A stretch of 5,864 nt of DNA from Desulfobacterales bacterium (GCA_022361135.1 JAKSBM010000285.1:1-5864), one strand, 5' to 3'; positions 1 to 5,864 are shown, counted from the stretch's first letter. Program-made: numbers and translations. The notes: generated by a model not told the origin, from the letters alone.

Positions 1-190
1 GCATGTGCGCCGACTCCTGCTTCCTCTACCAGGTCAATGGGAAATCCCCGGACCAGGTCCCGGCCCATAAGATCCACTTTTCCCTTGCGTTTGATGATCT
101 CACCCAGGGTGGACTGGATCTTATGGGCCGGTACCTGGTCCGGGGATTTTCCATTGACCTGGTAGAGGAAGCAGGAGTCGGCGCACATGC
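1..190. repeat. 76-bp near-perfect inverted repeat, 38-bp centre, inside hmcF at the window edge
   Basis: Base k pairs with base 191-k for k = 1 to 76, so the arms are 1-76 and 115-190. Only two pairs mismatch: position 41 against 150, and position 59 against 132. The 38-base centre (77-114) is ordinary hmcF coding sequence on the minus strand. The left arm read on the plus strand gives the HmcF cluster segment [20 protein letters not shown] again, in opposite orientation. The repeat reaches the first base of the window and may continue beyond it. It could be a fold-back amplification or assembly chimera, or a true inverted duplication. Confidence 0.97.
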
Positions 191-389
191 CGCAGTGGGC
201 ACAGATTTCCAGCCAGGTGCGGAGCCGGGATTTGCAGGTGTTCTGGATGGTTTTCCAGAGCAGGTCGGAATCCACGTCCAGGGATTTCATCTCTTCGTAA
301 TATTGCTTCCCGCTCTTGTCGGACAGCAGTTCGGTGATGCCTTCGGCGGTGTCAATGGGTTGTTTATTGCAGTATTTTCCTTCGGGCAT
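1..389 (-). CDS. hmcF: HmcF, cytoplasmic iron-sulfur subunit of the Hmc complex (DsrK/HdrD-like), partial and probably chimeric at its 3' end
   Basis: This is the last subunit of the Hmc complex. In this family it is a cytoplasmic protein related to DsrK and heterodisulfide reductase subunit D, and it passes electrons from the membrane subunits to a cytoplasmic acceptor. The ATG at 389 follows a good AGGAGA site, 17 nt after the hmcE stop. The protein begins [17 protein letters not shown]. Its first [4Fe-4S] motif is C63, C66, C69 and C73 ([11 protein letters not shown]), followed by a family-like segment ending [13 protein letters not shown] at residue 106. Only 129 codons are present, against about 460 in the family. 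Beyond about residue 106 (position 72) the frame stays open, but it reads the antisense of codons 66-91 because of the inverted repeat at 1-190. Those roughly 23 residues do not look like HmcF, and the expected second cluster motif does not follow. Identity is secure up to that point; the last stretch is probably not genuine hmcF. Confidence 0.88.
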   Translation of the reverse strand, partial: MPEGKYCNKQPIDTAEGITELLSDKSGKQYYEEMKSLDVDSDLLWKTIQNTCKSRLRTWLEICAHCGMCADSCFLYQVNGKSPDQVPAHKIQSTLGEIIKRKGKVDLMGRDLVRGFPIDLVEEAGVGAH

Positions 390-406
390 GGTGGTCTCCT
401 AAGTGT

Positions 407-1084
407 TTACCAGTTCATCTGGGTTCCCTTCATTCCGCCCCGCTTGATGCCGAAATCCATTCCCAATTGGGCTCGGGAGGCAAAGAAGAGGAAGACATGG
501 GAGAGTTTGGTAAAGGGGATGGCCAGCAGGAGCAATTCCCCGGTGAAAATGTGGGCATTGAGCCAGAAATCATAGGTTCCGACCTGGTACCGGGCCAGGA
601 GGCCGGTGGCAAAGGGGAGCAGGGAGAGCAGGAGCACGCCCACATCCTTGCGGTCGGTGAGGATTCTCACCTCGGGCAGGACCAGCCGCCTCAGGAAGAG
701 AAAGCCCAGGCAGAGCAGGGCCACCCAGGCGATGATGTCGGCGGCGCAACTGCCCAGTGTGGGCAGGCCGATGCCCAGTTTAGCCTTGAGGAATACGGTG
801 TGGCCGGCCAGGAAAAGGGGCAGGCCCACGGCGCCCAGGTGGAAGCCGAAAAAGGCGGCGGCCATGACCGGCTGTTTTCTCCAGGGGCGGGTGCCGTATG
901 GGATGAGCCAGCGGTAGATGGAGCGGAAGGCGCCCTTTAATCCGGCCATGGGGTGGCTGGTATAGGCCACCCGGTCCAATTGCCAGGATAATCCCTTAAA
1001 ATAGAGGATGAACCGAATGGCCGTGCCCACAAGGCAGACCCCCAGGCTGAAGTAGAAAAAGGGACCGGTGAGGAATGCATGCAT
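407..1084 (-). CDS. hmcE: HmcE, NarI-like cytochrome b membrane subunit of the Hmc complex
   Basis: This is an integral membrane subunit of 225 aa, the usual HmcE length (the D. vulgaris protein is about 25 kDa). It resembles the gamma subunit of respiratory nitrate reductase (NarI) and of DsrM. About five hydrophobic helices are visible, near residues 7-28, 75-97, 113-132, 147-165 and 176-201. Histidines H82 and H95 in the second helix, and H178 and H196 in the last, are good candidates for b-haem ligands; the 18-residue spacing of the last pair is the same as in NarI. The ATG at 1084 follows AAGGAG, 30 nt after hmcD. The following gene hmcF starts 17 nt after the stop. The role within Hmc, moving electrons between the periplasmic and cytoplasmic iron-sulfur proteins, is inferred from the family; haem content is not proven here. 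Confidence 0.93.
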   Translation of the reverse strand: MHAFLTGPFFYFSLGVCLVGTAIRFILYFKGLSWQLDRVAYTSHPMAGLKGAFRSIYRWLIPYGTRPWRKQPVMAAAFFGFHLGAVGLPLFLAGHTVFLKAKLGIGLPTLGSCAADIIAWVALLCLGFLFLRRLVLPEVRILTDRKDVGVLLLSLLPFATGLLARYQVGTYDFWLNAHIFTGELLLLAIPFTKLSHVFLFFASRAQLGMDFGIKRGGMKGTQMNW

Positions 1085-1114
1085 TATGAAATCTCCTTAA
1101 CAAAGGGGGTGGTG

Positions 1115-1243
1115 TTATTCATCATCGTCCCTGTCCGTGAGAAAGCGCCAGAACAGGGGCATGAAAACCAGGATTCCGGCCATAACCAGATAGGTGATGC
1201 CCTTGGAATGGGTCATGAAGTCCTGGAGGGTGTAAAATTCCAT
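1115..1243 (-). CDS. hmcD: HmcD, 42-residue single-span membrane subunit of the Hmc complex
   Basis: This small gene is easily missed because it is only 42 codons long. It starts at the ATG at 1243, 15 nt after the hmcC stop, with an AAGGAG site, and ends in TAA at 1115-1117. The protein begins MEFYTLQDFMTHSKG, has one hydrophobic helix at about residues 15-35, and ends in an acidic tail, TDRDDDE. D. vulgaris HmcD is similarly tiny (just under 6 kDa) and lies in the same place between hmcC and hmcE. Its specific role is unknown; it is presumably a structural helix of the membrane part. Position, size, a good ribosome site and a single membrane helix support the call. Larger overlapping frames on this strand are shadows that run through hmcC. 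Confidence 0.87.
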   Translation of the reverse strand: MEFYTLQDFMTHSKGITYLVMAGILVFMPLFWRFLTDRDDDE

Positions 1244-1258
1244 GGGTGTTCTCCTTGT

Positions 1259-2428
1259 TTAATGGGCGTCCTTGTATTCCGGGTGTTCGTAGAGAATGGG
1301 CATCCGTGTGGCAATGAACCGGTAGACCACCACCCCCAGGGTGACAATGAAGACCGTGGTGCCGATTTCCAGGATGGAGGGCATGTAACGGTCCGCCGAC
1401 GGTAGCTGGTAGTTGAATGCAATGATGGAGATGTTGAACCGGTTGAGCACGATGCCGAGCACGGTCCAGACGGCGGCAATGCGGATGAGGTTGAGCCGTT
1501 TTTCCCGGGCACCCACGCTGTAGAGAATGGCCGGGAAGAGCACAAACCCCACCAGCTCCATCAGATACCAGAGGCCCCATCCCGTGGTCAGGTAATGCCA
1601 ATTGTTATCCACGGCCAGGCCGATGAGCTTAATGCCCACATACCCCATCATGACAAAGGCGGCTGCCTTGCCAAAGCCCAGCACCACCCCGTCGGATTCC
1701 GCCAGGTGGGTGGCATCCATCTTGTGGTGGAGCCATTTGTGGGCCATGGCCCCCTCAAAGATGACCATGGACATGCCGGCAAACATGGAGGAAATGAAGA
1801 AGTAAACATGGAGATAGCCCGAGTACCAGAGGGGGTGGAGTTTGGATGGGGCAATCATGAACAGGGCCCCCAGGGAGGATTGGTGGAGGGTGGAAAGGAC
1901 CACCCCGAATATGGTGAGCACCAGGGTGAGGCGCACCACCCATGCCCTGAGGTTTTTAAAGCCCAGCCATTCAAAGGCGGCCGGGGTCCATTCGATGAAG
2001 AGCACGGTGAGGTAGAGAAAAACGCAGAGGCCCACTTCAAAGAGCAGGGAGGAGGTGCCCTGGGAGTAAAATATGGGGTAGGGCAGCCGCCAGGGACGTC
2101 CCACGTCGTAGTGGAGGGCAAAGACCACCAGGGCATAGCCCAGAAAGGCGGTGAGGATGGCCGGCCGGACGGCGGAGTGGAACCGTTTCAGGCCAAAGAT
2201 ATAACAGGCCGAGGAGGTGACGTAGCCCCCGGCGGCCAGGGCAACCCCGCAGAGGAGGTCAAAGCCGATCCACAATCCCCAGGGATTGTTGTTGTCCAGG
2301 TTGGTGACGGCGCCGATCCCCTGGGTGAAACGCATCACCGTGAGGATGAAGCCCAGGACAAGGATGATGCCGGCCACCACATTAAAGGGGGTGAGGAGTT
2401 TGGATTTTTCGGTTTGGGTATTTTCCAT
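1259..2428 (-). CDS. hmcC: HmcC, NrfD/PsrC-family membrane subunit of the Hmc complex
   Basis: This 389-aa polytopic membrane protein belongs to the NrfD/PsrC family, whose members take electrons from a partner four-cluster ferredoxin and in many complexes bind quinone. About ten hydrophobic helices can be seen, near residues 16-34, 50-75, 87-105, 127-146, 163-184, 204-224, 250-272, 285-305, 314-335 and 350-372. Family hallmarks include NNNPWGLWIGFDLLCG (about 46-61) and STLHQSSLGALF (about 179-190). It is close in size to D. vulgaris HmcC (about 43 kDa). The start at 2428 lies 2 nt after the hmcB stop, and its GGAGG site sits within the last hmcB codons, which suggests translational coupling. 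HmcB is the natural partner. Whether HmcC binds menaquinone or only conducts electrons cannot be decided from sequence alone. Confidence 0.95.
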   Translation of the reverse strand: MENTQTEKSKLLTPFNVVAGIILVLGFILTVMRFTQGIGAVTNLDNNNPWGLWIGFDLLCGVALAAGGYVTSSACYIFGLKRFHSAVRPAILTAFLGYALVVFALHYDVGRPWRLPYPIFYSQGTSSLLFEVGLCVFLYLTVLFIEWTPAAFEWLGFKNLRAWVVRLTLVLTIFGVVLSTLHQSSLGALFMIAPSKLHPLWYSGYLHVYFFISSMFAGMSMVIFEGAMAHKWLHHKMDATHLAESDGVVLGFGKAAAFVMMGYVGIKLIGLAVDNNWHYLTTGWGLWYLMELVGFVLFPAILYSVGAREKRLNLIRIAAVWTVLGIVLNRFNISIIAFNYQLPSADRYMPSILEIGTTVFIVTLGVVVYRFIATRMPILYEHPEYKDAH

Positions 2429-2430
2429 GG

Positions 2431-3534
2431 TTAATCCTCCTCCTTTTTCGATTCCGCGGGGGGCTGGTCCGGCTCATCTTCCGGGGCTGGTTCCGCTTCC
2501 GCGGCTGCGGCTTCCAGTTCGGCCTTCATCTCTTCCCGGCCCTTTTTTTCCGCTGCGGCCACGGCGTTTTCCTTTTCCCGGGTCAGTTTATCCTTGAGTT
2601 TGTCCATCTGGCCGGTGAGGTCCTGGGTGGTTTCGGCCACGGCCTGGTCCACGGCGTCTTTTTGCTCTTCTTTGGCAATTTTATCCCTGCGCTGGGAGAT
2701 GGCATAGGCCCCGGTGAGGAGCACCGGCCACAGGCCCACCACAATGGGAACGGCACCCAGGGGGCCGGCGGTGAGTTCCGGGGCCGAGGTTTCGCCCAGA
2801 TCCGTTCGCATGCCCATTTCATCAAAGGGAACATCGGAGATGTAAAGCCATGAGGTGCCGCCCATTTCCTTTTCCCCGTAGATGTGATCCCGGTAGCGGT
2901 CCGGTCGTTTGGCAATGCGGCGCCGGGCTTCCTTGATGAGATCGGTGCGTTTGCCGAATACCAGGGCTTCCTTGGGACAGATTTCCACACAGCCCGGGAG
3001 TTTGCCCTCCAGGATCCGGGGGCGGCAGAGGGTACACTTGGTCACCTTGGGGGTGAGGGGATCATCATAGGTATAGGCCGGTACATTGAAGGCACAGGCC
3101 ACCATGCAATAGCGGCAGCCCACACAGAGGTGCTCTTCATAGACCACGGCCCCGGTTTTGTCCTTGTGAAAGGCTTTGACAAAGCAGGCCGAGGCACAGG
3201 CCGGTTCCAGGCAATGGTTGCATTGGATTTTGGCAAACCGGTTGCCCGGGAATTCATTGACCACGGTGTAAACGGCTTCATCGGTGCGGCGTTTCTGGTT
3301 CAACACGGAGAGGTCGTCAAAGGGCTGTTCCGGTTCCCCCAGGGCATTTACCTGGTTGCAGGCCTGCTCGCATTTGCGGCAGCCGATGCACCGGGTGGTG
3401 TCGTGGAGGACGCCGAATCCGTCGGGATAGCCCTTGAAAACCTTGTTGGTCGCTGCATGGACCTTGCCCGCTGCAGTGCTTCCCAGGGCGGCCGCCGTCA
3501 GGCTGCCCAGGAATTTTCTGCGGGAAATAGCCAT
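2431..3534 (-). CDS. hmcB: HmcB, Tat-exported four-[4Fe-4S] ferredoxin subunit of the Hmc complex
   Basis: HmcB relays electrons between the periplasmic cytochrome HmcA and the membrane subunits. Counted from the chosen start, the 367-aa protein opens with a twin-arginine signal, [10 protein letters not shown], plus a hydrophobic stretch to about residue 27. Sixteen cysteines form four cluster motifs: C49-C52-C55-C59 ([11 protein letters not shown]), C105-C108-C113-C117, C137-C140-C143-C147 ([11 protein letters not shown]) and C167-C170-C182-C186. A single membrane helix lies at about 259-279. It is followed by a charged, coiled-coil-like segment (about 282-345) and an acidic Glu/Pro/Ala tail. 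An upstream in-frame ATG at 3588 would give 385 aa and overlap hmcA by 14 nt, but that ATG falls inside the TGC-CAT-GAA codons of the last HmcA haem motif and lacks a good ribosome site. The ATG at 3534 has AGGTGG before it and gives close to the usual family length (about 40 kDa). Confidence 0.94.
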   Translation of the reverse strand: MAISRRKFLGSLTAAALGSTAAGKVHAATNKVFKGYPDGFGVLHDTTRCIGCRKCEQACNQVNALGEPEQPFDDLSVLNQKRRTDEAVYTVVNEFPGNRFAKIQCNHCLEPACASACFVKAFHKDKTGAVVYEEHLCVGCRYCMVACAFNVPAYTYDDPLTPKVTKCTLCRPRILEGKLPGCVEICPKEALVFGKRTDLIKEARRRIAKRPDRYRDHIYGEKEMGGTSWLYISDVPFDEMGMRTDLGETSAPELTAGPLGAVPIVVGLWPVLLTGAYAISQRRDKIAKEEQKDAVDQAVAETTQDLTGQMDKLKDKLTREKENAVAAAEKKGREEMKAELEAAAAEAEPAPEDEPDQPPAESKKEED

Positions 3535-3538
3535 AGAT

Positions 3539-3544
3539 CCACCT
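3539..3544 (-). promoter_or_regulatory. Ribosome-binding site that favours the shorter hmcB start
   Basis: The minus strand reads AAAGGTGGATCTATG, with AGGTGG four bases before the ATG at 3534. No comparable site precedes the in-frame ATG at 3588, which is a by-product of the last HmcA haem codons. This site and the immediately following SRRKFLG motif decide the start. Confidence 0.65.
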
Positions 3545-3574
3545 TTGTTGTCGGATTGGGTATTGGTATTTTCT

Positions 3575-5212
3575 TTATTTTTTTTCATGGCACTTTACGC
3601 ACTCCCTCGGGCGGACCGATGCAATGTCCATCTCCTGGTGGCAGCCGATGCATTGGCCGTGGTAGGCACCCTTGAGCCCGGGTTTCCCCGTGGCCGGATC
3701 CGGTTCCCTGCCGTGGCAGGAGGCGCACTTGGGCGGGGTCAGGCTGGGGGGACTATGGTGGTGGCAGCCCGTGCACTGGGTCAGTTCATTGCCGTGGAAG
3801 GCTTTGGCCAGGGCACTTTTTCCCGTGGCTTCCATGAGGGTGTTGACCACCTTTTCATGGGGAAATTTACTGGGCTTGTATTCCCGGACCAGGGTATCGA
3901 TGACCACCTCCTGGGGAATCTGTTCCCGGGGGAGTTGTTTGTATTGTTCCCTGCGCATGATGAGGGCGGCCTTGGCCAGGGTGGTTGCGGCCTGGGGTTG
4001 TACCAGGTATCTCTGGGGCATGGACTGGGCCTTGAAATTGTGGCAGGCCTTGCAATTGGTCTCTTCCCGGGCGGAGAGGATCTGGGTATGGCAGCCGGCG
4101 CATTCTTTTTGGTTGAGTTGGCTGGTGTGGCAGCCCTGGCAGCTTCGGTTGCTTTGGCGGCTGTGCATGGCATCGGCCAATTTGATAAAATTGCCTGCTT
4201 TTTTACCCCCTGGGCTGTGGCAATTTTTGCAGCCTTCAAGGGCGGCGTGGTGGCAGGATTTGCAGCCGATGTCCTGGGTTTCATGGAATTCATGGTTAAA
4301 GGGAACGGGGTCCATGGCGGCCTGGATCTTTTTCTGGTTCGCCTTGGTATCCTTTCCCAGGGGGAGCCATCCGGTGATCAGGATGGCGTCGGGTTGATTT
4401 CTTTGGAGCCGGGGCAGATCGTCCAGTTTTTCAATTTTGGCCTGGGCCTGGGCTTGGTGGCAGCCGTTGCAATTCACCGGCCCTGCATTTTTTTTACGGC
4501 TGTTCAACTGGAGGTGGCAGGCCACGCAGGAATCGTGGGCCGCACGGCGGTTGTTTCTGATTTCGCCCTTTCCTTCCGGGGTGTGGCAGTATATGCAGGC
4601 CCCTTCCTTTCCATTTTCATAGAAGGTTTCCAGGGTTTTATCATTGGCGCTGTGGTGGCAGGCGCTGCAATTGGTGTCGTAGGTTTTTAACCGGGATGGA
4701 ATGTCTGGACTGGATTCGTGTCTGAAGTGGAGGGAGCGGTCGAAGTCAAGGGGGAGTCGGGCGGAGGCCCGGGGAGGATCGGCATTGTGGCAGTCCCGGC
4801 ACTGGGCTTCCAGGGGGCCGGTGCCGGCCCGGGTTTCGGGCTGGCTGGGGGGCTTGCCCTTCATCTCGGTGTGGCAACCCACACATTCATCGTGGTAGAG
4901 GGTTTGGTAGTCCATGTCCGGGGGCGCTGTGCTGCGCTTGAACCGGAACAGGGGTTTTCCTTTTTTGGATGGGTGACAGGCGTCGCAATTTCCGTCCATG
5001 GCCCGGTTGTGAAGATCATGGGGAAAGTTCACCCCGGGCATTTCCTTGGGCCCCCCGGGGAGATCAATGGGAAAGATATCCGGGGAAAGGGGTTTGGATG
5101 GTGCTGCATGGTCGAAGGCAGTGCCCCGAACGGCGGCAGATACGGATGACACGGAGAAATTCAGCAGCACTGCGGCTGTACAAAAGAGAAGGAAAGATCT
5201 TAGTTTTGGCAT
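3575..5212 (-). CDS. hmcA: HmcA, sixteen-haem periplasmic cytochrome c (high-molecular-weight cytochrome)
   Basis: HmcA is the periplasmic entry point of the Hmc complex and, in studied species, receives electrons from hydrogenase via type I cytochrome c3. Exactly sixteen CXXCH motifs are present, matching the family. Their first cysteines, counted from the ATG at 5212, are at 76, 110, 138, 182, 206, 229, 248, 317, 328, 358, 371, 387, 480, 496, 521 and 538. Between them lie class III cytochrome segments with candidate distal histidines: [25 protein letters not shown] and KFPHEK. The start at 5212 gives a Sec signal peptide, [20 protein letters not shown], probably cleaved after SVSA at residue 26. 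It gives 545 aa, the size I recall for the D. vulgaris precursor, and has AGGGG eight bases upstream. An in-frame ATG at 5260 would add 16 residues ahead of the signal peptide and is less likely. Haem-free gaps (about 68 and 92 residues) follow motifs 7 and 12, as expected at domain boundaries. Confidence 0.96.
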   Translation of the reverse strand: MPKLRSFLLFCTAAVLLNFSVSSVSAAVRGTAFDHAAPSKPLSPDIFPIDLPGGPKEMPGVNFPHDLHNRAMDGNCDACHPSKKGKPLFRFKRSTAPPDMDYQTLYHDECVGCHTEMKGKPPSQPETRAGTGPLEAQCRDCHNADPPRASARLPLDFDRSLHFRHESSPDIPSRLKTYDTNCSACHHSANDKTLETFYENGKEGACIYCHTPEGKGEIRNNRRAAHDSCVACHLQLNSRKKNAGPVNCNGCHQAQAQAKIEKLDDLPRLQRNQPDAILITGWLPLGKDTKANQKKIQAAMDPVPFNHEFHETQDIGCKSCHHAALEGCKNCHSPGGKKAGNFIKLADAMHSRQSNRSCQGCHTSQLNQKECAGCHTQILSAREETNCKACHNFKAQSMPQRYLVQPQAATTLAKAALIMRREQYKQLPREQIPQEVVIDTLVREYKPSKFPHEKVVNTLMEATGKSALAKAFHGNELTQCTGCHHHSPPSLTPPKCASCHGREPDPATGKPGLKGAYHGQCIGCHQEMDIASVRPRECVKCHEKK

Positions 5213-5220
5213 AACCCGAT

Positions 5221-5225
5221 CCCCT
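5221..5225 (-). promoter_or_regulatory. Ribosome-binding site supporting the hmcA start at 5212
   Basis: The minus strand reads TCAGGGGATCGGGTTATG, putting AGGGG eight bases before the ATG at 5212. The start chosen this way places the signal peptide at the N-terminus. The upstream in-frame ATG at 5260 would put 16 mostly polar residues before it. Confidence 0.55.
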
Positions 5226-5301
5226 GATAGATGTTGATGAATGACATCCAAAGTGTCCATGGAAATGGAATGCAGTTATGGCAAAGACTTCGTTGAACCG
5301 C

Positions 5302-5329
5302 ACCCTGTTTTGTCTGGACTGAACAGGGT
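5302..5329. repeat. 8-bp perfect dyad in the hmcA leader
   Basis: ACCCTGTT at 5302-5309 is the exact reverse complement of AACAGGGT at 5322-5329, with 12 bases between. It lies about 90 nt upstream of the hmcA start and downstream of the candidate promoter, so it would be in the 5' untranslated leader. It could be a repressor-binding operator or an RNA hairpin. No T-run directly follows the stem on either strand, so it is not a standard intrinsic terminator. Confidence 0.5.
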
Positions 5330-5389
5330 CCATTTTCATGTCTTTTTTTATCTTTGAATTTAATCCCAGTGAATTTGTAGGAATTATTG

Positions 5390-5416
5390 TTAATAAAAAA
5401 GATCCAGCCTTGTCAA
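5390..5416 (-). promoter_or_regulatory. Candidate sigma-70-type promoter for the hmc operon
   Basis: On the minus strand a perfect TTGACA (5411-5416) is followed after 15 bases by TATTAA (5390-5395), which matches four of six bases of the -10 consensus. The surrounding stretch, about 5340-5430, is clearly more AT-rich than the rest of the window, as expected for a promoter. The spacer is short and the -10 is imperfect. It would give a leader of roughly 170 nt before hmcA. This is a pattern match only. Confidence 0.42.
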
Positions 5417-5509
5417 CACAAATTTGAAGAAAAAAATGGAGCTAAGGGATTGGTTTGATTTGGAAAGCCATTTCCACGGAATGGAATGGGGTTGCGACCG
5501 GGAGACTTT

Positions 5510-5528
5510 CGGTTTTGGCGTCAAACCG
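5510..5528. repeat. Short 6-bp dyad in the region upstream of hmcA
   Basis: CGGTTT at 5510-5515 is the reverse complement of AAACCG at 5523-5528, with seven bases between. It lies about 100 bases upstream of the candidate hmc promoter. It is short enough to occur by chance and is listed as a possible binding site only. Confidence 0.25.
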
Positions 5529-5604
5529 GGGTGGGGCGACGGGAAACCGCCATGGGCTCTCGTTTGCCGGGGTGGAAAAATGGAGGTGGGAATTGGGCTT
5601 TTCA

Positions 5605-5625
5605 GGGCGAAACAGGGTTTCGCCC
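5605..5625. repeat. 9-bp perfect stem with 3-base loop between the thioesterase gene and hmc
   Basis: GGGCGAAAC at 5605-5613 is the exact reverse complement of GTTTCGCCC at 5617-5625, with the three-base loop AGG between. This is the strongest local hairpin in the intergenic region. It lies about 75-95 nt past the stop of the upstream minus-strand gene. It may help end that transcript or protect its 3' end, but on the minus strand it is followed by TGAAAAG rather than a T-run. On the plus strand a run of six T appears only after eight further bases. Confidence 0.55.
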
Positions 5626-5637
5626 CGGGTGAATTTT

Positions 5638-5663
5638 TTGTTTAAAATGGGGAAATTAAACAA
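5638..5663. repeat. 8-bp AT-rich dyad just downstream of the thioesterase-like gene
   Basis: TTGTTTAA at 5638-5645 is the exact reverse complement of TTAAACAA at 5656-5663, with ten bases between. It starts about 35 bases after the stop of the upstream gene, and the stronger GC-rich hairpin follows it within about 15 bases. Such a dyad could bind a dimeric regulator. It is not an intrinsic terminator, since no T-run follows on the minus strand. Confidence 0.42.
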
Positions 5664-5697
5664 GGGGGGAAATCATCGCCGGTCATGTGAAAGGAAT

Positions 5698-5864
5698 TCA
5701 GGCATTTTCCTTGAACTGAATTTCCGGGATGGGCATGAGTTTCTTTCCCGGTCCTAGGCAGACCAGTTCCAGGCGGCAGGTGACGGCAGCCTTGTTCCCC
5801 TGGGGGCGCCAGGCCTCATGGAAGAAAACCATGCGGTAGGGGCCATCCTTTTCCCACCGGGTAC
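5698..5864 (-). CDS. Acyl-CoA thioesterase-like protein, C-terminal fragment cut by the window edge
   Basis: The last 54 codons of a gene run in from the right edge and end at TGA (5698-5700). The visible part reads TRWEKDGPYRMVFFHEAW, then a conserved-looking core VTCRLELVCLGPGKKLMPIP, then EIQFKENA. The order of a basic/aromatic strand, a strand with LELVCL and the final P-I-P-E is typical of the C-terminal end of YbgC/4-hydroxybenzoyl-CoA-type hotdog thioesterases, which hydrolyse acyl-CoA thioesters in the cytoplasm. The catalytic N-terminal part lies outside the window, so substrate and exact family cannot be checked. It is in the same direction as hmc but separated by about 285 nt and a candidate promoter, so it is probably not part of the same operon. 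Confidence 0.6.
   Translation of the reverse strand, partial: TRWEKDGPYRMVFFHEAWRPQGNKAAVTCRLELVCLGPGKKLMPIPEIQFKENA

Larger units (their letters stand above)
5417..5697. other. Intergenic region without a convincing gene
   Basis: Together with the leader at 5213-5410 this is a stretch of nearly 500 bases without a supported gene. Open frames occur on both strands (for example 5424-5645 plus and 5442-5663 minus), but both need a TTG start, lack a ribosome site and encode protein resembling no family I recognise. The stretch holds several inverted repeats, listed separately, and presumably contains the end of the thioesterase transcript plus upstream regulatory sequence for hmc. Confidence 0.5.

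Noticed and set aside
3..575. Plus-strand open frame of 190 codons beginning [16 protein letters not shown]
   Set aside because: Its first 24 residues are the HmcF cluster segment from the left arm of the inverted repeat; the rest is the antisense of hmcF and hmcE. It is not a gene in its own right.
2274..2291. 8-bp perfect dyad ACAATCCC-CA-GGGATTGT
   Set aside because: It lies in hmcC and is explained by the codons of the conserved NNNPWGLW motif; probably a coding coincidence.
1595..2434. Plus-strand open frame of 279 codons antisense to hmcC
   Set aside because: It is rich in Gly, His and Glu with no recognisable domain, and mirrors the hydrophobic codons of the NrfD-like protein.
3434..4690. 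Plus-strand open frame of 418 codons
   Set aside because: It lies antisense to hmcA and the start of hmcB. Its Gly/Val/Ala-rich sequence comes from reverse-complemented haem codons, whereas the minus strand has sixteen haem motifs and a signal peptide.
5475..5500. Possible sigma-54 promoter (TGG then TTGC on the plus strand)
   Set aside because: The spacing between the GG and GC elements is wrong by one base and no plus-strand gene follows.
5605..5640. Possible intrinsic terminator formed by the 9-bp hairpin and nearby T-run
   Set aside because: The T-run is on the plus strand and eight bases away from the stem, while no plus-strand gene ends here. In the direction of the thioesterase gene no T-run follows.
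5424..5645. Plus-strand open frame of 73 codons in the intergenic region
   Set aside because: It starts with TTG, lacks a ribosome site, is rich in Trp and Gly, resembles no known family and contains the 9-bp hairpin.
5442..5663. Minus-strand open frame of 73 codons in the intergenic region
   Set aside because: It starts with TTG in a C-rich stretch without a ribosome site, and its product looks like random translation.

Overview
The window carries an almost complete hmc operon (hmcA-B-C-D-E-F) on the minus strand. It encodes the high-molecular-weight cytochrome transmembrane redox complex of sulfate-reducing bacteria. The gene order, the protein sizes, the 16 CXXCH haem motifs in the first gene, the four-cluster Tat-exported ferredoxin, the NrfD-type and NarI-type membrane subunits and the DsrK/HdrD-type last subunit all match the operon described in Desulfovibrio vulgaris. 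The host is therefore most likely an anaerobic sulfate reducer of the Desulfobacterota (former Deltaproteobacteria). The coding sequence is fairly GC-rich. Genus cannot be read from this window.

Layout, right to left, which is the direction of transcription. Positions 5698-5864 hold the last 54 codons of an acyl-CoA thioesterase-like gene. Positions 5213-5697 hold no convincing gene. They contain several perfect dyads, an AT-rich stretch with a candidate promoter (TTGACA at 5411-5416), and a long hmcA leader. Then follow hmcA (3575-5212), hmcB (2431-3534), hmcC (1259-2428), hmcD (1115-1243, only 42 codons), hmcE (407-1084) and the first part of hmcF (1-389). Gaps between the genes are 2-40 nt and every gene has a visible ribosome-binding site, so they look like one transcription unit.

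How the genes work together, from knowledge of the family: HmcA collects electrons in the periplasm, usually from hydrogenase or formate dehydrogenase through the small cytochrome c3. HmcB relays them through four [4Fe-4S] clusters to the membrane subunits HmcC, HmcD and HmcE. HmcF faces the cytoplasm and passes them to a still debated acceptor linked to sulfate reduction.

The most unusual signal is at the left edge. Positions 1-76 are a near-perfect reverse complement of 115-190 (74 of 76 bases), with only 38 bases between the arms. The hmcF reading frame looks like HmcF up to about codon 106, then runs into the antisense copy of its own first cluster-binding segment. This is most simply a fold-back or strain-chimeric sequence end, but both mismatches are synonymous in hmcF, so the second arm looks like a real, slightly different hmcF sequence. 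No unknown defence, mobile or CRISPR system is visible.
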